Below, piece after piece: positions 33,915 to 40,964 of a DNA stretch of 64,000 bases. The translations under genes and the position numbers were made by a program. Origin of the DNA: Tranquillimonas sp964472855 (GTDB lineage Bacteria > Pseudomonadota > Alphaproteobacteria > Rhodobacterales > Rhodobacteraceae); the NCBI GenBank assembly GCA_964472855.1, contig CAYYMJ010000008.1, positions 1 through 64,000 of the forward strand. Direction: 5' to 3'. The notes below the pieces were generated by a model. It was not told where the DNA came from, searched no databases, and was given only the letters and a program-made list of their open reading frames with translations. How positions within the stretch are numbered: position 1 is the stretch's first letter; each line of letters opens with the position of its first letter.

Positions 33915-34634
33915 TCAGACGTGGGCGCCCGGCCCGTCGGCTTTGGCAACCTCGGGCTTCTTGGCTGTCGGCTCGGGGGCGGGCGAAACCTGTCCGGCCG
34001 CCATCCAGTTCGATTTCAGCCATGGCGGACGGGCATCGGCAACCGCGTCGTCGTCGGCGGGCTGCAGATGCATCAACGCCACCTGCGTTTCCCAACCGTC
34101 AATGTTCAGCACCGGACCCACCGGCCGGGCGATCAGCCCAAGCCGCCCGATCCAGCGCGACCAGACCGCCGGCACCAGGCCGAACACGACGCGGGCGTGC
34201 AAGTCGCGCGCGGTGTCGATCAAGCCCTGCATCATCGCGGCCTGCACCCGGGTGCGCAGACGCGCAGGAACGCTTTCCATCACGAAAACACGGCTCGATT
34301 CCCAGATCTGCGGATCGATGGGCGCCTCGAAATCCAGAAGATCGCTGGGGATCGAATCCACCAGCCCAAGCTGAGCGTCGCGGATCATGTAAGAGTAGAT
34401 TCCACAGCGGGCCGTTGTCGGTGTCAGCCTGACGCCTGCCAGTATCTTGTCGCCCTCGTGAACCGCGATCCATCGGCTGGCCGGCGTGTCATACTGGTCA
34501 TATTCCATACCCATGGCCTCGGGCAGGTCCCAGTTGTTGCGTTCGATGAACGCGCGTTTGCGTGCGCGCAGGAAGTTGATGAACAACTCGCCATGCTCGT
34601 GCATATTCTCGAAAGACAGCGATGTTACCCGCAT
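33915..34634 (-). CDS. LuxI-family acyl-homoserine-lactone synthase
   Basis: The 239-residue protein keeps the LuxI core residues: R25, F29, W35 (RKRAFIERNNW), D46 and D49 (YDQYD), R69 (GVRLTPT), E112 and R115 (WESSRVFV). The family makes N-acyl-homoserine lactones from SAM and acyl-ACP. The C-terminal ~35 residues form a proline/lysine-rich tail beyond the usual length. No LuxR-type gene is in the window; a histidine kinase lies divergent 587 bp away, and response regulators sit on both sides. AAAGGG precedes the ATG. Confidence 0.88.
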   Translation of the reverse strand: MRVTSLSFENMHEHGELFINFLRARKRAFIERNNWDLPEAMGMEYDQYDTPASRWIAVHEGDKILAGVRLTPTTARCGIYSYMIRDAQLGLVDSIPSDLLDFEAPIDPQIWESSRVFVMESVPARLRTRVQAAMMQGLIDTARDLHARVVFGLVPAVWSRWIGRLGLIARPVGPVLNIDGWETQVALMHLQPADDDAVADARPPWLKSNWMAAGQVSPAPEPTAKKPEVAKADGPGAHV

Positions 34635-34814
34635 TTGCCCTTTCACCCCCTGATGCGCCGCCAAAGCGGCAAACCCCCAACAGTCGCGCCGACATCAACA
34701 GCCCAGCCGCCCGCAAGACGCGCGGTGGGTGATTGTCCGGTCCAGTTGCCCCGCAAGCTGCCTGGCCGAACCCGTCGTCCCGATTATCGGAAGGGACTGC
34801 TCAATGCCTTCGTA

Positions 34815-34852
34815 TTAACCATTAACGCACGATTGCCAGGGATTTATCCACA
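34815..34852. promoter_or_regulatory. CtrA-like site followed by a perfect DnaA box
   Basis: TTAACCATTAAC (34815-34826) contains the TTAACCAT octamer known from alphaproteobacterial CtrA targets plus a second TTAAC half-site. TTATCCACA (34844-34852) is a consensus DnaA box; a weaker TTGTCCACG follows at about 34856. The pairing is seen directly; binding is inferred. Confidence 0.5.
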
Positions 34853-34972
34853 GGTTTGTCCACGAAAAGTTGATTTCTGCCCGAAAAATGCCCGAACTGT
34901 TTCGCATTCCCGGGCGGCTGCACCCCAATGGTTTGACGCTTTTACCACAATTGGCAGAATCCAACCCGATCG

Positions 34973-34990
34973 CCACAAGTGCGATTGTGG
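34973..34990. promoter_or_regulatory. 18-bp dyad, possible operator
   Basis: CCACAAGTGCGATTGTGG has 6-bp arms around a 6-bp spacer. The size is near that of a lux box, but the sequence does not match the known consensus. CCACAATTGG lies about 37 bp upstream. Confidence 0.4.
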
Positions 34991-35221
34991 CTTTGTTGCA
35001 CCAGTATGGCGCCATGTCTGCCGGTTGTGCCGTCTCCAAAACCCTGCGATTTTCTGTGTTTGCGGGTCTTTCTAAGCCGCCTTACGTCGCGGAAACCACT
35101 GATTTTCCGAAAGATTTAGGCAAATCGGCCCAAAAATCGGCGCAGTCGCCGCCTATCACGTTCACGTCAATTTGGTACTGCCCGGTCGCGAACCGGCCGG
35201 GCGCAACAGGCTGCAGGTGCG

Positions 35222-36655
35222 ATGTTCAGCGTTCCAACATCCAGAATGGTGACCCGAAGATCGGTCCGGCAATCCGGGCGGAGCCTGCTGAACAAATGGT
35301 GGCGGCGGTCGTGGCTGTTGATCCTGGGCCGCCAGATTTCGACGCCCCGGCTTGAAAAGCAGATCAAGGACTTTTGCGCCGGCGCGCGCATGTTGGCCTG
35401 GCAGCGCCAGGGCATGTATATCGGCGCCGGCATTCTGACGGCATTTTACTACAACCTGACCATATCCCTTATCTTCATCATTCTTTTGCAACTTTCCGAA
35501 TGGATCGACATGCGGGTCGTAAATCGGGCCAGCGCCTGGGCCGACGGCAGGCGACAAGTGGCAGAACGGCTGCACAATACACTGTTGCTGACCTCGACCC
35601 TCAGTTCGCTGACCGTCGCGGGATTCACCATCGCGGTGGCCCATCTCGAAGGGCCGTCGCAGCATCTCACGCCGCTGTTCTTCCTGTTCGCGGCCGGGCT
35701 TTTTGCGGCCGTCAACAACCATCAATTGCCCCGCGTCCTGCTGGTGCGGCTGGTGCTGTATGGGCTGGTGTTCATCTATATTCCGGCGCGCGACCTCATG
35801 CTGGTGCGTCCGGGGTGGGATTCGACCCTGTGGCTGCAACTGGTCACGGTCATCTTCGTGCTGTTCTTCGTCATCGAATGCTCGCGCATCTTCCTGCTGC
35901 TTTACCGCACCGGGCTCGACCAGCTGGACGACCTGCGCAAGGAACGTGACCGGGCCCGCGCGGCGCTGGAGATCAAGTCGCAGTTCGTGTCGGTGGTCAG
36001 CCATGAATTGCGCACGCCGCTGACGTCGATCCACGGGTCGCTGAGCGTGCTGAGAACTGGCGCTTTCGCGGATTCACCCGAGCGGACCAACGAGATCGTC
36101 GATATCGCCTTCAAGAACAGCAAGCGGCTGAGCGACCTGATCAACGACCTTCTGGACCTGCAGAAAATCGAGTCGGGGCAGATGCGTTATGATTTCGCGG
36201 CCGTCGACCTGTGCGACCTGATCAACGAAGCCGTCGGCATGATGCATGGCTATAGCGAGCGCACCGATAATGCGATCCGGGTCAATTTCAGCATGGACGA
36301 GCTGTTCATCAGCGCTGATGCCGGCCGGATGACCCAGGTTCTGACCAACCTGATGTCGAATGCGATCAAGTTTTCCAAGCCGGGGCACGAGGTTGTGGTT
36401 TCGGTCCACGCCGACGGTGAAACGGCCCGGGTCGAGATTCAGGATTTTGGCATCGGCATACCGCCCAATTCGCGCGAGATGGTGTTTGGCAAATTCACTC
36501 AGGTCGATGGTTCGGACCACCGGTCGCACCAGGGTTCGGGGCTGGGACTGAACATCACCGAAAAGATCGTCCTCGCCCATGGTGGGACCATCGACTACGT
36601 CAGCACGCCCGACGTCGGCACCACGTTCTCGCTGGAATTCGAGCGGCTGAAATAG
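35222..36655 (+). CDS. Membrane-bound sensor histidine kinase
   Basis: A 477-residue kinase. Residues ~65-228 contain five or six hydrophobic segments with little periplasmic sequence, which suggests sensing of a membrane-embedded or cytosolic signal. A short coiled linker (LDDLRKERDRARAALE) leads to the H box SVVSHELRTPLTSIHG with H261. The N box (NLMSNAIKFS, N380), DFGIGIPP and GSGLGLNITEKI complete the ATPase domain. There is no receiver or PAS domain. The second response regulator follows 143 bp downstream and is the obvious partner. Start uncertain: ATG at 35222 or an internal one at codon 9. Confidence 0.9.
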   Translation: MFSVPTSRMVTRRSVRQSGRSLLNKWWRRSWLLILGRQISTPRLEKQIKDFCAGARMLAWQRQGMYIGAGILTAFYYNLTISLIFIILLQLSEWIDMRVVNRASAWADGRRQVAERLHNTLLLTSTLSSLTVAGFTIAVAHLEGPSQHLTPLFFLFAAGLFAAVNNHQLPRVLLVRLVLYGLVFIYIPARDLMLVRPGWDSTLWLQLVTVIFVLFFVIECSRIFLLLYRTGLDQLDDLRKERDRARAALEIKSQFVSVVSHELRTPLTSIHGSLSVLRTGAFADSPERTNEIVDIAFKNSKRLSDLINDLLDLQKIESGQMRYDFAAVDLCDLINEAVGMMHGYSERTDNAIRVNFSMDELFISADAGRMTQVLTNLMSNAIKFSKPGHEVVVSVHADGETARVEIQDFGIGIPPNSREMVFGKFTQVDGSDHRSHQGSGLGLNITEKIVLAHGGTIDYVSTPDVGTTFSLEFERLK

Positions 36656-36798
36656 CCGCCGACGCGCCGCCAACTGGTGCAGGATTCACCATGGTCGCGC
36701 CCAAGAAATGCCGGTTTTCGCCAACAAGGTTAACGACGGGGACACCAGGAACGTTCGAGGCCAAGGCAGGTTTACGTTCCGTCAACTAGGATCTGCAA

Positions 36799-37797
36799 AT
36801 GCGTATTCTCGCAGTCGACGACGATCCGTTCATCATCCAGGTGCTCAGCCTGGCTCTGGTGGCGCTTGGCCACGAACAGGTGGTGACCGCGCAAAGCGCG
36901 AACGAGGGCATGATTGCCGTTCGCGATGCCGTCGAGCCGTTCGAATGCGTCCTGCTGGATATCCAGATGCCCGAGGTTGACGGCGTCGAGTTCTGCGCCG
37001 CCTTCCGGCAAATTCCCGGCTATCAGAAAACCCCGGTGATCATGCTGACCGCCATGAGCGAGCGCGCCTATATCGAGCGCGCCTTTGATGCCGGCGCCAC
37101 CGATTACATCACCAAGCCGTTCGAAACCGTCGAGCTGAACGCCCGCCTGAACATGGCGCAGACGCTGATTGACCAGACCCGATCAAAGGAAGCGGCCGAG
37201 CGCGAACTGGCCAGTGTCACCAGCGACTGGGACTTTCAGCCTGCGGTCGATCTGGAAGACGCCCTGGCCTTCGACGACATGCCGGGCCACCTGAAATTCC
37301 ACGCCTTCAAGAACTATCTCGAGCAGTTGCGCCGCGGCGACACGTATTTCGGCGAGCTTGTCGCCGTGAAGGTCGCCAACATCACCAACGTGTTCAACCG
37401 GCTGTCGGGCCGCGACTTTGTGAATTTCGTCACCGACGTTGGCGATGCCGTCGCCGACTGCCTGCAAGGCGGCAAGTATCATTTCACCTATGCTGGCAGC
37501 GGCTATTACCTGGTGCTGGCCATGGTCGGCGGTCAGGCGCGCTTTGCCGAAGATTTCTTCGACCAGCTCAGCGCCAATCTTCTGGAAATGGACCTGTGCT
37601 ATCCCGACGGACAGCCCATTGGCGTGTCGGTCTGCATGAGCGAGCCGCATACGCCCAGCCGGATGCGACGGCGCGGCGTGGACGAAATGATCAAGGCCGC
37701 GATCAGTGACGTCGAATCCAAGGCGGCCGAGGCGACAAAGGTCGACATCACCGGCGGCAGCGATGCCGACCGCGCGTCGATGCGCCTGTTCCACTAG
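36799..37797 (+). CDS. Response regulator with receiver domain and degenerate GGDEF-like C-terminal domain (copy 2)
   Basis: A 332-residue paralogue of the regulator at 32853. Receiver residues occupy identical positions (DDD 7-9, D54 in VLLDIQMPE, T84, K106), and the alpha4-beta5 segment (IMLTAMS, YIERAF, TDYITKPF) is almost the same. The C-terminal part (AVKVANITNVFNRL; FVNFVTDVGDAVADCL) follows GGDEF topology with YAGSGYYL replacing GGDEF. The C-terminal tail DITGGSDADRASMRLFH is free of motifs. AGGAT lies 8 bp before the ATG; a TTAAC half-site lies at about 36730. Confidence 0.85.
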   Translation: MRILAVDDDPFIIQVLSLALVALGHEQVVTAQSANEGMIAVRDAVEPFECVLLDIQMPEVDGVEFCAAFRQIPGYQKTPVIMLTAMSERAYIERAFDAGATDYITKPFETVELNARLNMAQTLIDQTRSKEAAERELASVTSDWDFQPAVDLEDALAFDDMPGHLKFHAFKNYLEQLRRGDTYFGELVAVKVANITNVFNRLSGRDFVNFVTDVGDAVADCLQGGKYHFTYAGSGYYLVLAMVGGQARFAEDFFDQLSANLLEMDLCYPDGQPIGVSVCMSEPHTPSRMRRRGVDEMIKAAISDVESKAAEATKVDITGGSDADRASMRLFH

Positions 37798-37914
37798 GCG
37801 CGGCGCGCCGATCCTGAAACGCCAGACGCTGCCTGAAATAACGGACGTCACCTCGTCAGGCGATGCCCGTTGCCACCGGTTTACCGCGAAACGCCGCAGC
37901 CCGGCGACGGGCCG

Positions 37915-38331
37915 TCAGGATATTCCGCCGCTGCCGATCATGGCGCGGGCCATGTCGTCATAAGCCACCCGCCATGCGGCCTCGGTCTCGGCGTCGAAGG
38001 CGTCGCCCTGCAGATATCGGAACATGTCGATCAGCGCTTCGCGCATGGTATCGAAATCCCGCACGTGCACGCCAACCGTGGCGTGGTTGCCGCCCAGTTC
38101 GACATAGCGCTCGGCCAGATCGGCCTCGTCATGCAGATTGTCCACGATCACCGCCAGCGTGGACATGAATTTCATGCCCTGCCCCTCCAGATCTTCGCGA
38201 AACAGCGGGCGCAGTTGCGGCGCACGCCGGAACAGTGCCGTATAGAATTGCTCGGACGGTGGCCGCATGTCGCCACGCAGGCCGTCAAAGCTCGCCCGGA
38301 TCAGGGCGATCTGCCGTTGGGTTACAGCCAT
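37915..38331 (-). CDS. Single-domain bacterial haemoglobin
   Basis: The 138-residue globin has the proximal histidine H83 (F8, in LGGNHATVGV), F44 at CD1 (PLFREDLEGQG) and Y30 at B10 (QFYTALF), as in Vitreoscilla-type haemoglobins and flavohaemoglobin heads. There is no reductase domain. It should bind O2 or NO in the cytoplasm. It converges on the second response regulator (118-bp gap) and has no clear operon partner; a role in redox or NO signalling is only a guess from position. Confidence 0.85.
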   Translation of the reverse strand: MAVTQRQIALIRASFDGLRGDMRPPSEQFYTALFRRAPQLRPLFREDLEGQGMKFMSTLAVIVDNLHDEADLAERYVELGGNHATVGVHVRDFDTMREALIDMFRYLQGDAFDAETEAAWRVAYDDMARAMIGSGGIS

Positions 38332-38413
38332 ACTGTCTGCCCTCTCTCGACCGGTGCTCTGGTCGTCACTGTCGCCCGCAACGCGCCGGCGATCATTGAT
38401 TCATCTCAAGTCG

Positions 38414-39190
38414 CTACGATTTCAGCCGCTGCGCCGCACCGGCGGCCGCGACCATGGCGTCGCGAAAGCTCACGGCGTCGATCGCCGTCGCAACACAGGT
38501 CGCCCCGGCGGCAACGCATTGCGCGGCATAGGCCATGTCGAGCGACAGGATGCCGGCGATCTTGCCGGCCCGGCGGGTGCGCGCGACGATGTCCAGCGCC
38601 GCCGCGCGCGGTTCGGACGCATTCGGGCGGCCGAGATGCCCGAGATCCGCCGCCAGGTCAGACGGCCCGACGAAAACACCGTCGATACCGTCGACCGCAA
38701 GAATATCGTCCAGCGCCGCCCAGCCGGCGCGGCTTTCGATCTGGGCCAGCAGCATGATCTGGGCGTCGGCCGTGGTCTGATAGTCCTGAACCGTTCCGAA
38801 CCCGCCGGCGCGGCTGATCGCGGCGCCGTCGCCACGGATGCCGCGCGGCGGAAAGCGCACCGCGCGCACCAGTGCCCGCGCCGCGTCGCCGCTTTCGACC
38901 ATTGGCACGACGATATTCTGCACGCCGAGGTCGAGCAGCTGTTTCAGCATCCACGCCTCGCCCGCGACCGGGCGGGCAACGGCGTGGCAGGCATGCCCGG
39001 CCAGCGTCTGAAGCTGGGCCAGGGTGGTGCGGGTCTGGTTGGGCGAATGTTCGCCATCGATGGTGACCCAGTCAAAACCGGCCGCGGCCGAGATTTCCAT
39101 GACATAGGCGTCAGACAGGCCCAGCCAGGCGCCGACCTGCAGCTTGCCGGCGGCGAGCGCCGTTTTCAGTTTGTTTTCCGGGGCAGGCAT
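38414..39190 (-). CDS. hpaI: HpcH/HpaI-family class II aldolase (4-hydroxy-2-oxoheptanedioate aldolase type)
   Basis: The 258-residue protein has the HpcH/HpaI signature: GAWLGLSDAYVMEISAAAGFDWVTIDGEHSPN near residues 20-51, a metal-site glutamate in LLAQIESRAGW, and VFVGPSDLAADLGHLG. It cleaves a 2-oxo-4-hydroxy acid to pyruvate and an aldehyde using a divalent metal. In homoprotocatechuate breakdown the aldehyde is succinate semialdehyde; broad-specificity relatives act on sugar acids. The divergent HpaR-type regulator supports the hpa assignment, although no other hpa gene is present. Confidence 0.82.
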   Translation of the reverse strand: MPAPENKLKTALAAGKLQVGAWLGLSDAYVMEISAAAGFDWVTIDGEHSPNQTRTTLAQLQTLAGHACHAVARPVAGEAWMLKQLLDLGVQNIVVPMVESGDAARALVRAVRFPPRGIRGDGAAISRAGGFGTVQDYQTTADAQIMLLAQIESRAGWAALDDILAVDGIDGVFVGPSDLAADLGHLGRPNASEPRAAALDIVARTRRAGKIAGILSLDMAYAAQCVAAGATCVATAIDAVSFRDAMVAAAGAAQRLKS

Positions 39191-39343
39191 TTTCGTCCTC
39201 GTTCTGCTTTGGCGGCGCGCGGGCCGGACGGGCCCGACAATGGCGGCTGGCATCCGATTCGCGAAGCCGCCCGCCCGGGGCCGGGGCAGAATTGCGGCGC
39301 AGTTGAATTGTCATCGCCCGCCGCGGGGTTGTAGACATGTCGC

Positions 39344-39787
39344 ATGGACGACAACACACGGCCCGCCTCTGCCCTGCCCGCGACCGCCCGGTCGCTGCCG
39401 ATGGCGTTGATCCGGGCCCGCGAGACAGTGATGGAACCGATCCGGCGCATGCTGTCGAAATCGGGCATCACCGAACAGCAGTGGCGCATCCTGCGGGTGC
39501 TGGATGAATACGGTCCGCTGGATGCAACCACGCTGGCCGACCGGTCGGGCCTGCTGTTGCCCAGCCAGACCCGCATCGTTCAGTCGATGTCGGAACGCGG
39601 CCTGATTACCCGCGCCACCGACAGCCGCGACCGGCGGCGGCAGACGCTGACGATCACCGCCGCGGGCCGAGCGATTCTGGCGGCCAACGCCGACGAGGCC
39701 CGCGACATAGCCCGCGCGATCGAGGCGCGGATCGGGCCGGAAAAGCTGGAGCAGTTGCTGGACCTTCTGGATGACCTGCAGAAGTGA
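39344..39787 (+). CDS. hpaR: MarR-family regulator, HpaR type
   Basis: A 147-residue MarR winged helix: ITEQQWRILRVLDEYGPLDATTLADRSGLLLPSQTRIVQSM (DNA-binding part, residues 42-82) and the wing TDSRDRRRQTLTITAAG. It matches HpaR-type repressors of 4-hydroxyphenylacetate / homoprotocatechuate operons, which respond to the aromatic substrate. It is divergent from hpaI across 153 bp. A perfect 8-bp hairpin follows its stop. Confidence 0.85.
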   Translation: MDDNTRPASALPATARSLPMALIRARETVMEPIRRMLSKSGITEQQWRILRVLDEYGPLDATTLADRSGLLLPSQTRIVQSMSERGLITRATDSRDRRRQTLTITAAGRAILAANADEARDIARAIEARIGPEKLEQLLDLLDDLQK

Positions 39788-39810
39788 CCCGAGGCCGCGA
39801 CCCGGCTGGC

Positions 39811-39863
39811 CGCCGGGGGCTGTCTGCCCCCGGACCCCCGAGGATATTTTCCGACAGAAGTAG
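39811..39863 (+). terminator. Terminator hairpin fused to the GACAGAAGTAG element
   Basis: CCGGGGGC and GCCCCCGG form a perfect 8-bp stem with loop TGTCT (39813-39833). GGATATTTTCCGACAGAAG (from 39842) is the dispersed element end also found at 10510 and 23870. It ends the hpaR transcript. Confidence 0.7.
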
Positions 39864-39874
39864 GGGTATTGGGC

Positions 39875-40816
39875 GTGTCTGAGCAGATCGGCGGCAAGAG
39901 CTTGTGCTGCGCCCCGGCGCGCGGCGGCGCGGGCGCGGTGGCAAGTTTGCCCGGGGGCGGCGGACCACGGCCGCCGGCGCGGGATATTCCGGGGGGCATG
40001 GCGTTGATCGGCACGGCCGAGCCGTTGATCGCCCAGGACGGCGAGGGGCCGCTGCGGACGCGCCGGCTTGGCCGTTTCCGGATGGCGGAAACCGCGGTCA
40101 CCAACGCGCAGTTCGCGGACTTTGTCGACAGCACCGGGTGGGAAACCGAGGCCGAGCGCTTTGGCTGGAGCTTCGTGTTCTGGGACCAGGTCGATGCGGC
40201 GGTCGGGCCAACGCTGGGCGTGGCCGACGTCGAATGGTGGCGCCGGGTCGACGGCGCCACGTGGCGCGACATCAACGGCCCCGGCACGGCCGGGCGCGAC
40301 TGGGACCCCGACCATCCGGTGGTGCATCTGTCGTGGAACGATGCGCGGGCCTTTGCGCGCTGGGTCGGCGGGCGCCTGCCAACCGAGGCCGAGTGGGAAC
40401 ATGCGGCCCGGGGCGGGTTGGGCGACGTGCGCTTTCCATGGGGCACGCGCGAGCCTGACGACAGCGATTTTCAGCCCTGCAACATCTGGCAGGGCCGCTT
40501 TCCCCGGCACAACAGCTGTGCAGATGGCTTTGCCGCCACCGCCCCGGCGCGGTCGTTCGCGCCCAACGGGTTTGGGCTGTACAACATGTGCGGCAATGTC
40601 TGGGAATGGACGGCCGAGCCGTTTCGGGTGCGGTCGCAAAAGCGGGCGGCCAGGGCGCAACAGGCGCGCATGCAGGGGTTCAAGCTGATCAAGGGGGGGT
40701 CGTTTCTGTGCCACAAGAGCTATTGCTACCGTTACCGCATTGCGGCGCGCACCGGAAATTCGGCGGACAGCACCACCAGCCACATGGGGTTTCGCGTTGT
40801 CTGGGACGGGGCGTGA
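39875..40816 (+). CDS. Formylglycine-generating enzyme (sulfatase-modifying factor)
   Basis: A 313-residue FGE/SUMF1-fold protein. Both active-site cysteines are present, C279 and C284, in GGSFLCHKSYCYRYRIAARTG, which aligns with human C336/C341. Other hallmarks are AVTNAQFADFVDSTGW, RLPTEAEWEHAARGG and NMCGNVWEWTAEPF. It oxidises a sulfatase cysteine to formylglycine using O2 and Cu(I). A CC pair near the N-terminus (SLCCAPARGG) recurs in relatives as I recall them. GTG at 39875 was chosen, with AGGGG upstream; ATG 39998 would lose that part. No sulfatase gene is visible nearby; copA/cueR follow directly. Confidence 0.85.
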   Translation: MSEQIGGKSLCCAPARGGAGAVASLPGGGGPRPPARDIPGGMALIGTAEPLIAQDGEGPLRTRRLGRFRMAETAVTNAQFADFVDSTGWETEAERFGWSFVFWDQVDAAVGPTLGVADVEWWRRVDGATWRDINGPGTAGRDWDPDHPVVHLSWNDARAFARWVGGRLPTEAEWEHAARGGLGDVRFPWGTREPDDSDFQPCNIWQGRFPRHNSCADGFAATAPARSFAPNGFGLYNMCGNVWEWTAEPFRVRSQKRAARAQQARMQGFKLIKGGSFLCHKSYCYRYRIAARTGNSADSTTSHMGFRVVWDGA

Positions 40817-40901
40817 TTTGCGCCGGGCGCGCCGGGCCGGCGCCCGGGGCGGCTGTATGGCTGGCCGGGCCCGGAGGCGGGAAAATATCTTTGGTCGCGG
40901 C

Positions 40902-40932
40902 TTGACCTTCCAGTAACTGGAGACCCTAGATA
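40902..40932 (+). promoter_or_regulatory. CueR/MerR-type copper-responsive promoter of copA
   Basis: TTGACC (-35, 40902-40907) and TAGATA (-10, 40927-40932) are separated by 19 bp rather than 17. The spacer contains the dyad CTTCCAGTAACTGGAG. This is the distorted layout activated by MerR-family copper sensors, and cueR is the second gene downstream. Confidence 0.9.
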
Positions 40933-40964
40933 TCGGACGAATCCCCTCTGAGGAGCGACGACTC

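Larger units (their letters stand above)
34635..35221. other. 587-bp divergent regulatory region between luxI and the histidine kinase
   Basis: It is less GC-rich than its neighbours and has no convincing gene. It holds a CtrA-like TTAACCATTAAC, a perfect DnaA box, an 18-bp dyad (34973-34990) and several TTTTCCG/AAAATCGG stretches at 35100-35150. Open frames in it lack an RBS. Confidence 0.65.

Noticed and set aside
34801..34870. DnaA box and CtrA-like site considered as a chromosome or plasmid origin
   Set aside because: A single perfect box without an AT-rich unwinding element, dnaA, repABC, parAB or hemE nearby is not enough to call an origin.
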